Below the pieces are notes generated by a model. That model saw only the letters and a list, made by a program, of their open reading frames with translations. It had not been told where the DNA came from and made no database searches. A program made the translations under genes and the position numbers. Below, in pieces: positions 50,386 through 58,083 of a stretch of 64,000 bases of DNA. Numbering within the stretch: the stretch's first letter is position 1; the number at the start of each line of letters is the position of its first letter. The stretch comes from a bacterium (GTDB taxonomy: Bacteria; Zhuqueibacterota; Zhuqueibacteria; Zhuqueibacterales; Zhuqueibacteraceae): NCBI GenBank assembly GCA_023150945.1, contig JAKLJX010000011.1:1-64000 (forward strand), in the 5' to 3' direction.

Positions 50386-51297
50386 TCAAACCTTGCGATA
50401 AGACGTGGTCAAGGTGAAGGTGGCGTCGGGGAGATGTTCCAATTGGTAATCGCCGAACAACAGCGGCTCGAGGCCGCGCAGGCACAGCCAGACACGCACG
50501 GCCAGGCCGCGGATTTCCACCTCCGAATGTGAGCTGGCGCGCATTTCGATGAAATGCCGCCAGGCGCGCACGTTGCCCGTCACCACCACGATGGTTTCGG
50601 TTTCGTTGGGCAGCACGGCGCGCGCGGATTGGTTCACTTTCTTGCGCAAGTCGGTCGCAGCCTCGGCGGAGAGCAAGGCCGCGCCCGCCTGCTGCTCGGC
50701 GAGCAGGCGCTCGGCCAGGGCATGATACTCGGCGTGGCTGCGGTCGATGCGCTGCAGAAACTGTTCGTGCAGCGCGCCGCCATCCTGAAACTCCGGCCGC
50801 TCGACAAAGCGCAACACCCGGCCCGAGACGTAGCGCTGCGACAACTGCGAGTAGCCGAAGCCGGCGCGATGGCGAATCAGCTCGTGCGTCAGGCTGCGGG
50901 AGATGCCGTAGAGCAGAAAGGAATAATTCGCGTGCTCCAGCACCGAGCCGTGGCCGCTGCTCATGAGGTTGTCGAAATAGCGGCCGGCCTGGTCATTGCG
51001 CGTGCGCTTGGGGCCGAAGCTGGCGTAGCAGGTTTGGCCGGCGATTTTGCACAACTGCGCGCCGGGCGCCAGGGGCGTGGGGTCGTCGAGGTAATGGTCG
51101 AATTGCAGGCCGGCATCGAAGCCGGTGAGGAAAGCCTGCAAACCCGCCGGGTTGACTTGCGGCCGGGACAACAGCACCACGCCCGGACGGGTCAAATACG
51201 GCGTGCCCGCCGGCGAGCGCTGCACCGGCGCGTGCATCACCGCATAGCCGTTTTCCATCACCCCGCCCCATGCCTCAAAAAGCTGCTCGGGCGTCAC
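50386..51297 (-). CDS. thyX: FAD-dependent thymidylate synthase
   Basis: This flavoprotein makes dTMP with a flavin hydride. The core motif reads RHRAGFGYSQLSQRYVSG, with FDNLMSSGHGSVLEHANYSF before it and VNQSARAVLPNETETIVVVT after it. The spacing inside the RHR motif is one residue longer than the common RHRxxxxxxxS. A GTG at 51297 is used as the start; an ATG 13 codons later is possible. ThyX replaces ThyA in many anaerobic or thermophilic lineages. Confidence 0.9.
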   Translation of the reverse strand: MTPEQLFEAWGGVMENGYAVMHAPVQRSPAGTPYLTRPGVVLLSRPQVNPAGLQAFLTGFDAGLQFDHYLDDPTPLAPGAQLCKIAGQTCYASFGPKRTRNDQAGRYFDNLMSSGHGSVLEHANYSFLLYGISRSLTHELIRHRAGFGYSQLSQRYVSGRVLRFVERPEFQDGGALHEQFLQRIDRSHAEYHALAERLLAEQQAGAALLSAEAATDLRKKVNQSARAVLPNETETIVVVTGNVRAWRHFIEMRASSHSEVEIRGLAVRVWLCLRGLEPLLFGDYQLEHLPDATFTLTTSYRKV

Positions 51298-51353
51298 GTT
51301 GGTTCCTTAGTCACTTTAGAATGATGTCGTTGTCCTGAAGGCAATGATTTCAT

Positions 51354-51420
51354 CCAGCGGATGGAAACAACCCAACTGATCAAGAGCTTTTTCATCTGCG
51401 GGATTGTTTCTACCCGCTGG
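51354..51420. repeat. Dispersed palindrome family A, copy 4
   Basis: CCAGCGGATGGAAACAACCC (51354-51373) pairs with GGGATTGTTTCTACCCGCTG with a final G (51400-51420) with a few mismatches. The GAAACAACCC core is shared with the copies near 24.1 and 48.6 kb. It lies upstream of thyX on its strand. Confidence 0.75.
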
Positions 51421-51788
51421 CGATTTCCGCATTGGGTTGATTGGTGTCCGTCCGAAAATGTTCCCACCACGGCTGAGCCGGGGTTTCCAATACTTCAAGC
51501 ACCGTGGAAACGCTGCGAGTCTTGAATGAAAAACCTGGCAGCTGCGACGCCACGATTCGTGCTTGGAACAAACCTGATCACGATCACGCGATCAGCAGGA
51601 TGCCACCGCAGTGGTTAGCAGCACAATGCCACTTCGCCTGCGTCTGTGCAGAATTGAATAAACCGCCCGGGCGCCTGGCCTCCAAGCGTGCACAAGTCGA
51701 ATAGAACTCACTCCTGCTCGTGACGAAGCGCCTGGGCGGTGGTGTTCTTGGACGGGCTCTGGCTTGACACCAATAGCGCAGGGGCGCG
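51421..51788. other. Spacer, no gene identified
   Basis: No gene is supported. Short open frames here have no family similarity, and no RNA element or further repeat was seen. Confidence 0.35.
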
Positions 51789-53228
51789 CTAGCGCACCAC
51801 TTTGATGTAATCGCCGCGTTTGACCTGATCCTGCAGGGTCATGCCATTGAGAATCGCCAACTCGCTGAGCGTCTTTTCTTCCGTGCGGTAGCCGCGCAGC
51901 ACCGTGGCCAAATCGCCGGCCTTTTCCACGCGCTCGATGCGCACGCGCAGCGGCTGCTTCTGCAGCGCCGCCTGATTGCGCAATTCATCGAAGCCGACCA
52001 TCACGCTCTTGAAGGTCGCCGCATAAGTGGGATAAAGCGCGTTGGTGGTGTAACCGTGAAAAACGTAGATGGCGTTGCCCTTTTGGATGAAGTAAGAGAG
52101 CAGATGCAGTACGTTGTTTTGTGTCTGCACCTGGGATTCGACCTCATGCGCCGGCAGGCCGTGCACGCGCGTGGCTTGTTCGCGAATGACCTGGGCTTGC
52201 GCGTTCTGCACAAAACTGCCGGCCGCTGCCTTGGGGCTGTCGCCGCGGCCCAGGCTGAACTCGATCATGGCGTTCTTCTCGGCGTTCATCATTTGCACCG
52301 CGCTCGGCGAGTTCATCAGCGCCCACTTGGCCGGCACCGGAAATTGGAAGCGCAACTCGGGATGATAGAAGACATTGTTCTCGACAAAGCCCTGGCGCGG
52401 ATCATCGCCATAAACGATGCCATCGATCATGCGCAGATAATCCTTGCGATCCAGCGTCTTGGGCGTGAAGGGAATTTTGGCCTGCCACTCGGCGGCAAGC
52501 TGGGCGACGCGGGTTTCGCGCTGGCCGGGATCAGGATGCGTCGACAAAAACACCGGCATGCGGCCGCCGCCGTCATCACTCAGCCGCGCGATGGTGCGGA
52601 AAAAACCCGCCATTTCCCGCGCGTCATAACCGAGCTTGGTGGAATACTCCACACCGAGCAGATCGGATTCCGACTCCTGGCTGCGGCTGAATTTCAGAAA
52701 GATCAAGCTCAGGCCCAGCTCGGCCACGCCGCTGATCCGGCGAAAATCCTCGGACAGAATATTGCCCAACCCCAGGCCCAACTGCGCGAGCTGCGCTTTG
52801 GATTGCTGTTCGGCGCCGTGCCGCGCCACCACGTGGCCGATTTCGTGGCCCATCACGCCGGCCAGCTCCGCTTCGGAATTGAAATGCGCCAAAATGCCGC
52901 GGGTGAAATAAACATAGCCGCCCGGCAGCGCAAAGGCATTCACGATCGGGCTGTCCACCACGCGAAAGGTGTACTGCAAATTGGGCCGCTGCGAAACGCG
53001 AGCGATGCTTTGGCCAATGCCGTCAACATAGGCGGTCAAATTCGCATCATCGTACAGACCATACTCTGCCACGATTTGGGGATCCGCCTCCTTGCCCAGG
53101 GCAACCTCGCTGGACTCACTCATGAGATTGAAAGTCGATTTGCCGGTGACATAGTCCTTGGTGCACGAAACTGACGCCAGCACCGCAACACCGGCCAGCA
53201 AGAGCAAAGCCAAACTGCGACGATACAT
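51789..53228 (-). CDS. M48-family metalloprotease lipoprotein with LysM-like tail
   Basis: A lipoprotein signal (LLLLAGVAVLASVSC, lipobox Cys) is followed by the M48 zinc peptidase domain. It has VMGHEIGHVVARHGAEQQSK (HExxH) and a distal Glu in FSRSQESESDLLGVEYS. The C-terminal 150 residues end KTLSELAILNGMTLQDQVKR and GDYIKVVR, resembling a LysM-type binding tail. BepA-like periplasmic proteases help outer-membrane protein quality control. The ATG has a GGAGGTACCAAA site. It lies 59 bases after the TolB-like gene and probably shares its transcript. Confidence 0.9.
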   Translation of the reverse strand: MYRRSLALLLLAGVAVLASVSCTKDYVTGKSTFNLMSESSEVALGKEADPQIVAEYGLYDDANLTAYVDGIGQSIARVSQRPNLQYTFRVVDSPIVNAFALPGGYVYFTRGILAHFNSEAELAGVMGHEIGHVVARHGAEQQSKAQLAQLGLGLGNILSEDFRRISGVAELGLSLIFLKFSRSQESESDLLGVEYSTKLGYDAREMAGFFRTIARLSDDGGGRMPVFLSTHPDPGQRETRVAQLAAEWQAKIPFTPKTLDRKDYLRMIDGIVYGDDPRQGFVENNVFYHPELRFQFPVPAKWALMNSPSAVQMMNAEKNAMIEFSLGRGDSPKAAAGSFVQNAQAQVIREQATRVHGLPAHEVESQVQTQNNVLHLLSYFIQKGNAIYVFHGYTTNALYPTYAATFKSVMVGFDELRNQAALQKQPLRVRIERVEKAGDLATVLRGYRTEEKTLSELAILNGMTLQDQVKRGDYIKVVR

Positions 53229-53287
53229 TTTGGTACCTCCGATTTCTTGTACCTTGCAATACCACTCCCGTGACGGAAACGGCTGCC

Positions 53288-54232
53288 TCACTCCTGCACC
53301 CGATTCCACCTCATCACCCAAATGGCGCCGGTGCTGCGTTCGTCGTAAACCAACTGCCGGCTGTCGGGCGACCAACTGCAATTCATTTCCAGTTGCGTGG
53401 CGGTCGCCGTCACATTCACCCGGCCGGTGCCGTCGGGATTGATCGTATAGATGTCCGCCTGTTTGAGTTGATGGCCGTCATCCGCGCTGATCAGGAACGC
53501 GATTTTCTGGCCGTCCGGCGACCAATGCGGCCGCTCGCCCTGGCCCAATGCTATCACGCCGCTGTCAGTGAGCGAAGAGACAAACAGCCGGCTGCCCAGG
53601 GCTTCCGCAACGAGGCGCGTGCCGTCCGGCGCAAGCTCGGCGTTGATGATTTCACCCGCCACCGGCTGCAACACCTGCGTGCTCGTGCCGGCTCCCCTTA
53701 CCACCACACCCTGCGGTGTCGCAAAAATCAATGGCCGGGTCACTGCGCTCGCAAGTTCCGGCTGAGGCGCCCAAGCGACTTCAAAATATTCCACCCCACG
53801 GCCGGCCCACAGCGCGAGGCGGCCCTGCCCGGGCACCCATTGTGGCACACCGGGCATGCGTTTGCGTTCATCGGAAACCAGGGTGCCGGTCCTGGTTTCG
53901 ATATCATAGACTTTCAGCCCGTGCTGGCGCCGGCGATTATCCCAGCGCGTCACGCGGCCTGCCAGAAACCGGCCGTCTGCCGACCAACTCATCTTGTAGC
54001 CCACGGCGTGATCGCCGGTCAATTGCTGCAGGTCGGTGCCCTCCGGCCGCAGGAGCCAGATGCCGTCATAATTGGGCCCGGTGAGCGCAATCCATTCGCC
54101 GGTGGGCGACCAAACCGGTTGCATGAACTCCCGGCCGGCGTCGGTCAAACGTTGCCGCTGCGGGCTGCCCGCAATTTGTGGAAACGCGGAAGACGCAGCC
54201 AGCAACAACAGGAGCAACAGTCTTTTTCTCAT
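53288..54232 (-). CDS. TolB-like beta-propeller protein
   Basis: The product is secreted (LLLLLLLAASSAFPQ) and built of WD40/PD40-like blades, for example FMQPVWSPTGEWIALTGPNY, KMSWSADGRFLAGRVTRWD, GERPHWSPDGQKIAFLISAD and NCSWSPDSRQLVYDERS. Such propellers act as periplasmic binding scaffolds; in the Tol-Pal system the homologue is TolB, but no tol or pal gene lies here. The second ATG fits the signal peptide. It sits between the amidase and M48 genes. Confidence 0.82.
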   Translation of the reverse strand: MRKRLLLLLLLAASSAFPQIAGSPQRQRLTDAGREFMQPVWSPTGEWIALTGPNYDGIWLLRPEGTDLQQLTGDHAVGYKMSWSADGRFLAGRVTRWDNRRRQHGLKVYDIETRTGTLVSDERKRMPGVPQWVPGQGRLALWAGRGVEYFEVAWAPQPELASAVTRPLIFATPQGVVVRGAGTSTQVLQPVAGEIINAELAPDGTRLVAEALGSRLFVSSLTDSGVIALGQGERPHWSPDGQKIAFLISADDGHQLKQADIYTINPDGTGRVNVTATATQLEMNCSWSPDSRQLVYDERSTGAIWVMRWNRVQE

Positions 54233-54253
54233 GAAACTCGCTTTCTTCGGCAA

Positions 54254-56707
54254 TCAGCGCACGAGCAACAGCTTGCGCACTGCGGTAAAACTTCCGCTGG
54301 TCATTTTCACCAAATAAAGGCCGGAAGCCACGGCCCGGCCGCCCTCCTCGTCGCCGTGCCAGCGCACGCGATGCCGGCCCGCGGCGGCCACACCTGCCAG
54401 CAACACGCGCACGCGGCGGCCAGCGGGATCGAAGATCGCCAGCTCCACCGCTGCGGTAGTCGCCATTTCAAATTCAATCTCAGTGGTGGGATTGAAGGGA
54501 TTGGGATAATTCTGCCGCAGGACGAAGGTCGCCGGCCCAGCGGCCGCAGGCTCATCCACCTTCACACTGCGCGGATGGCCATAAGACAAATCTTCAAAAT
54601 AAATCTCGCCCGTGGCCGCGCCGGTATTCGACAGGGATAAATCCTCCCAGCGCAAAGGCGCGAGCGTGGCTGCGGCAAACCTTTGTCCCGCCAGATTCAC
54701 GCTGTCTTTCTGCACTTCGAATTTGAGATTGCGCCAGCCGGTCCAATCCAGGCGTTTCTCCCAAACATAAAGCTGGCCGTCGTTGCCGCGCACATGCCAG
54801 CGCAGCGTGTTCCCGCTGGCGTCGCCAAACACCAGCAGGCTGGCGAGGTCATTGTCGCCCAGGACCAGCGCCGCAGCCAGGCTCATGAACACGGCACCGT
54901 TGCGATTGGGCACGAACGCATAGCGCAACCGGCCGGCAGTGGAATCACTCACCACGAACAACGGGACGAGTGCAAAATCGGTGGAATCCGCCACGAAGTT
55001 GTTGCTGCCGGCATGCTGCCGCGGATCGCTCAGAATATGATCCGTGGCGGAAAACGTGCTGCGCAGCTCCACCACTTCCGGCGCGAGGGCGGTCTTGAAT
55101 TTCCATTCCAACGCTTGCGGCAGGCGTTTACCCTGCGCGTCGCGCACTTGCTCGGAAAGCTGCACGGTGTAAACCCGGTTGCCCAGCAAATTGCCGACGG
55201 GCACCAGACTGTACTTGTACAAATCGTTTTCACGGGAAAGGAAAACCCGCATGCCGGCGGGATTGCCCGGAATCGCAAAGACTTGCAGAGCCGGCGGCAG
55301 GAGTGAGGCCATTGCCATTTCGCGATTAAAGCGCATTTCGATGACGTCGCGTACGAAAACCTGTGTCTGCTTGTTGGCCGGCGCGAAATCCACCACCGCC
55401 GGCGTTGCAGCGTTGCGCGGCATGGTCGCGAAGCTCCACTGGAACGTGCCGCCCTCCAGGTCATGCCCGAACTGATCGCTCGCCGTGCTGTCGATCGTCA
55501 CCGTGTAGCGCGTGCCAAACTCGAAGCGAAAATCCGGGGTGAAGAGAAACTCTCTGGGATTGTTGGCGACGGTGCCGAGCACGCCGGCCACTGCCGGCTG
55601 CAGGCGAAACGCCGCTTGCACCGAGGCGGTATTCATGTTGCGCGAAAAGGTGATGCGGATCGGCGCATAGACATAGACGTTTTGACCATCCGGTTCCGGG
55701 CTGACCTGGCTCACGTGCGGCAGCGCCGTAGGAACCAAACGGCCGTCGGCGGCGCTGAACGCGTGCGCGGCAACCGTCACCGTCGCGGTCAGCGGCAGGT
55801 ACTCCGGCGCGGCGATTGCCACCGTGTAGGTGCCCGGCGGAAGATCGTCGAAAACATAAACGCCGTTGCGGTTGTTGTCGGTGGTGTAAGTGCGGTTGCC
55901 GGGCTGCAGCGTGACCGTGATGCCGTTGAGCCGCGCGCCGTTTTTCGCGTCGCTGATGAGGCCCACCAGCGCGCCGGTGGACATTTTGCCGGCGTTGTAG
56001 TATTCAAAAAAGCTCATCGCCAGGGCGCGCGCTTCCATGCGCAAGAAATCAGGATTGCGCATCTTGGCTTCTTCTCCGGGATGGTCGTGAAACGTGCCTT
56101 CGGAGAGCTCGCCCGGCATTTGCAGATCGTTCAACACGCCCAGGCTGAAGCCGCCGTTGCAGCCGCCGTAGAAGGTCCAGTCCAGGCGCGTCAAGAAGGA
56201 AGAAGTGCGATAGGCCTGGAAGATTCTCTCGGCCATGAGATTGCTCATCACGTCGGATTGGCCCGGCCATTCGGCGCGGCCGGTGCCGGAGCTGCTGCCG
56301 TTCGGACAGGGCCGCGCCGGGTCGCGCTTTTCTTCGAGCAGCACCAGCGTGTAGCGCGTGGAGGTGTTGGTGGAGCCGGTGGCGTTGTGATGCACGGAGT
56401 GAAACCAGTCCACCCCGAAGTTGTTGGCGATTTGCTCGCGCTGGCTCAGACTGATGTCGCTGGCGTTATTCTGGTGGGTCAGCAAAACCGTGTCCACGCC
56501 GGCAGCGGTGAGATAGTTCTTGAGAAAAGTGGCCACGCGAAAATTGATGTCCGCTTCGCGCAGGCCGGTCGGCCCGGCATTCACGCTGCCGGGGCCATGG
56601 CCCGGGTCAATGCAAATACTCACGCCCGCGAGATCTTGTGCCGGTAGCGCCCACGGCATCAGGGAAAAACACAGCCACAGCAACGCCCACGCTTTCTTAC
56701 CCATCAT
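54254..56707 (-). CDS. Secreted N-acetylmuramoyl-L-alanine amidase with Ig-like domains and C-terminal sorting tail
   Basis: After a signal peptide (ALLWLCFSLMPWALPAQ), the Amidase_3 domain begins with VSICIDPGHGPGSVNAGPTG (first His) and continues with LREADINFRVATFLKNYLTA and WFHSVHHNATGSTNT (second His). A CarboxypepD-like segment and two bacterial Ig-like modules (HVSQVSPEPDGQNVYVYAPI and ITFSRNMNTASVQAAFRLQP) follow. The C-terminus is a FlgD-like sorting tail (RQNYPNPFNPTTEIEFEMAT and VRVLLAGVAAAGRHRVRWHG). Such tails belong to FCB secretion systems. The protein probably cleaves peptidoglycan in the envelope. TolB-like and M48 genes follow it on the same strand. Confidence 0.88.
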   Translation of the reverse strand: MMGKKAWALLWLCFSLMPWALPAQDLAGVSICIDPGHGPGSVNAGPTGLREADINFRVATFLKNYLTAAGVDTVLLTHQNNASDISLSQREQIANNFGVDWFHSVHHNATGSTNTSTRYTLVLLEEKRDPARPCPNGSSSGTGRAEWPGQSDVMSNLMAERIFQAYRTSSFLTRLDWTFYGGCNGGFSLGVLNDLQMPGELSEGTFHDHPGEEAKMRNPDFLRMEARALAMSFFEYYNAGKMSTGALVGLISDAKNGARLNGITVTLQPGNRTYTTDNNRNGVYVFDDLPPGTYTVAIAAPEYLPLTATVTVAAHAFSAADGRLVPTALPHVSQVSPEPDGQNVYVYAPIRITFSRNMNTASVQAAFRLQPAVAGVLGTVANNPREFLFTPDFRFEFGTRYTVTIDSTASDQFGHDLEGGTFQWSFATMPRNAATPAVVDFAPANKQTQVFVRDVIEMRFNREMAMASLLPPALQVFAIPGNPAGMRVFLSRENDLYKYSLVPVGNLLGNRVYTVQLSEQVRDAQGKRLPQALEWKFKTALAPEVVELRSTFSATDHILSDPRQHAGSNNFVADSTDFALVPLFVVSDSTAGRLRYAFVPNRNGAVFMSLAAALVLGDNDLASLLVFGDASGNTLRWHVRGNDGQLYVWEKRLDWTGWRNLKFEVQKDSVNLAGQRFAAATLAPLRWEDLSLSNTGAATGEIYFEDLSYGHPRSVKVDEPAAAGPATFVLRQNYPNPFNPTTEIEFEMATTAAVELAIFDPAGRRVRVLLAGVAAAGRHRVRWHGDEEGGRAVASGLYLVKMTSGSFTAVRKLLLVR

Positions 56708-57203
56708 CGAGCGATCCTTCTGGCAGCGGGTGAATGAAATTTCGCAATCTGGAGTAACCGGGCGCCGGTGCTGCAGGCCTCTCCGGCATCCGCCAAGCAA
56801 CGGCCGCGCACGGCCGCACTTGCCGCCGGGCTAAAAAACCAACTTTTTCCGAGAATATCAAGCGTGAAATCAGAAGGAGAGAGTGCTCCAATTCAGAGAC
56901 CGCGCAACCCAGCAAGGCCAACCGCCCGGGCGGTAGAGTCCGGTGTCGCCCCGAAAGGAACTCGTGAAGACCCAGGCACAGCCCTGTCATCCCGGAGGGA
57001 CCTTGTGAATACCTCACCCGCGCCCATTGGTCATCCCGGAGGGACCTTGTCCAGACCAACCTACAGCGCCCAACATTTCACCATTTGGCAACCGCAAAGT
57101 ATTTCTTTGCGGCTCTGCGTCTCCGCGTGAATTGCTTTGTTTTTTGCTGAGGGAAAGTACCCCACCCACGGCAAACGGCCATGAACCTCTTGCAAACGCA
57201 GGC
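56708..57203. repeat. Repeat-rich spacer (family B and C repeats)
   Basis: No gene is supported. Two close copies of TGTCATCCCGGAGGGACCTT (56985-57010 and 57029-57054) stand 44 bases apart. A more degenerate third, CCCGAAAGGAACTCGTGAAG, starts at about 56950. A family B palindrome, AACCGCAAAGTATTTCTTTG then CGGCTCTGCGTCTCCGCGTG, occupies 57091-57130. Confidence 0.6.
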
Positions 57204-57929
57204 TCACTGCTTGGGCGCTGGCGAGACGGCGGCCTCGCGGCGGGCCGGCTGCGGATCTCTGCCGCTGACGTTGTAGCGATAGCCGATAAAGATGAAAATG
57301 ATGCCGATCAACTCCGTGACGTACAAAACCTCGGTGTGGCCGAAGCGCGTGAAGGCGCCGCCAATCCCGGGCAGCAACGCCCCGACCGCAATCCAGAGGT
57401 TGCCAATGAAGCGGTGATACGTCTGCCGGCGATTGCGGAAACGATAGGCCGACAGCGCCGCACCGCCCACCAAAAAGATGAAGGCGTAGGTGTTGATCAC
57501 GGGACTGAACAGCCGCACCCACTGCCAGTCCAGCACTTTGCCGGACAAGCGATGGGCCTCCACCAGGGCATGATTCACCGGCGCGGCGAGCACGCACGCG
57601 GCCGCGACCACCACCAGCGGCACCAGCAGCAGCGTCAGCCGGTTTGCGGTTTCACGCCGCAACAGCAAATAGACCGTGCCCTGCGCCAGGGGCGCGCCGC
57701 CCAGCAAAGCGCCGGCAATATACCAGGCCCGAAAAACCCCTTCGCGCCAGCCGTACAACGTCGTGAAGCCTTCCGTGAAAGTTCCCACGCCGTAAAGCAG
57801 AATGCCGGCCGCCCACCACAGCAAATGCGCGCCTTTGCCCTTTTGGCGGTAACGCTGCCAAACGATCCCGGAAAACGCCAGGGCGATGAGGGTGGTGAAA
57901 ATGGGGAGATAAAGGACGGGTGAGTGCAT
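57204..57929 (-). CDS. Hypothetical seven-transmembrane protein
   Basis: The 241-residue protein has about seven hydrophobic helices (for example LYLPIFTTLIALAFSGIVWQ, HLLWWAAGILLYGVGTFTEG and LYVTELIGIIFIFIGYRYNV). The topology resembles 7TM receptor-like or Per-like membrane proteins, but I cannot name the family. The ATG that gives MHSPVLYLPIFT is chosen because helix 1 begins there. It stands alone, with a TonB receptor gene upstream on the same strand. Confidence 0.6.
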   Translation of the reverse strand: MHSPVLYLPIFTTLIALAFSGIVWQRYRQKGKGAHLLWWAAGILLYGVGTFTEGFTTLYGWREGVFRAWYIAGALLGGAPLAQGTVYLLLRRETANRLTLLLVPLVVVAAACVLAAPVNHALVEAHRLSGKVLDWQWVRLFSPVINTYAFIFLVGGAALSAYRFRNRRQTYHRFIGNLWIAVGALLPGIGGAFTRFGHTEVLYVTELIGIIFIFIGYRYNVSGRDPQPARREAAVSPAPKQ

Positions 57930-58083
57930 GCAGCAGTATCGGATGATTTCGGTCGCAAACGTCATTCCGCGGGATCTTCCCCGGCACAGCACCGGCATCC
58001 GGCAATGCCGGTCGCCGCCGCCCGGGAAGATGCCCGCGGCCTGAGCGTTCTAACCAGAGGGGGTTTGCAATTCCAAAAGCGCG

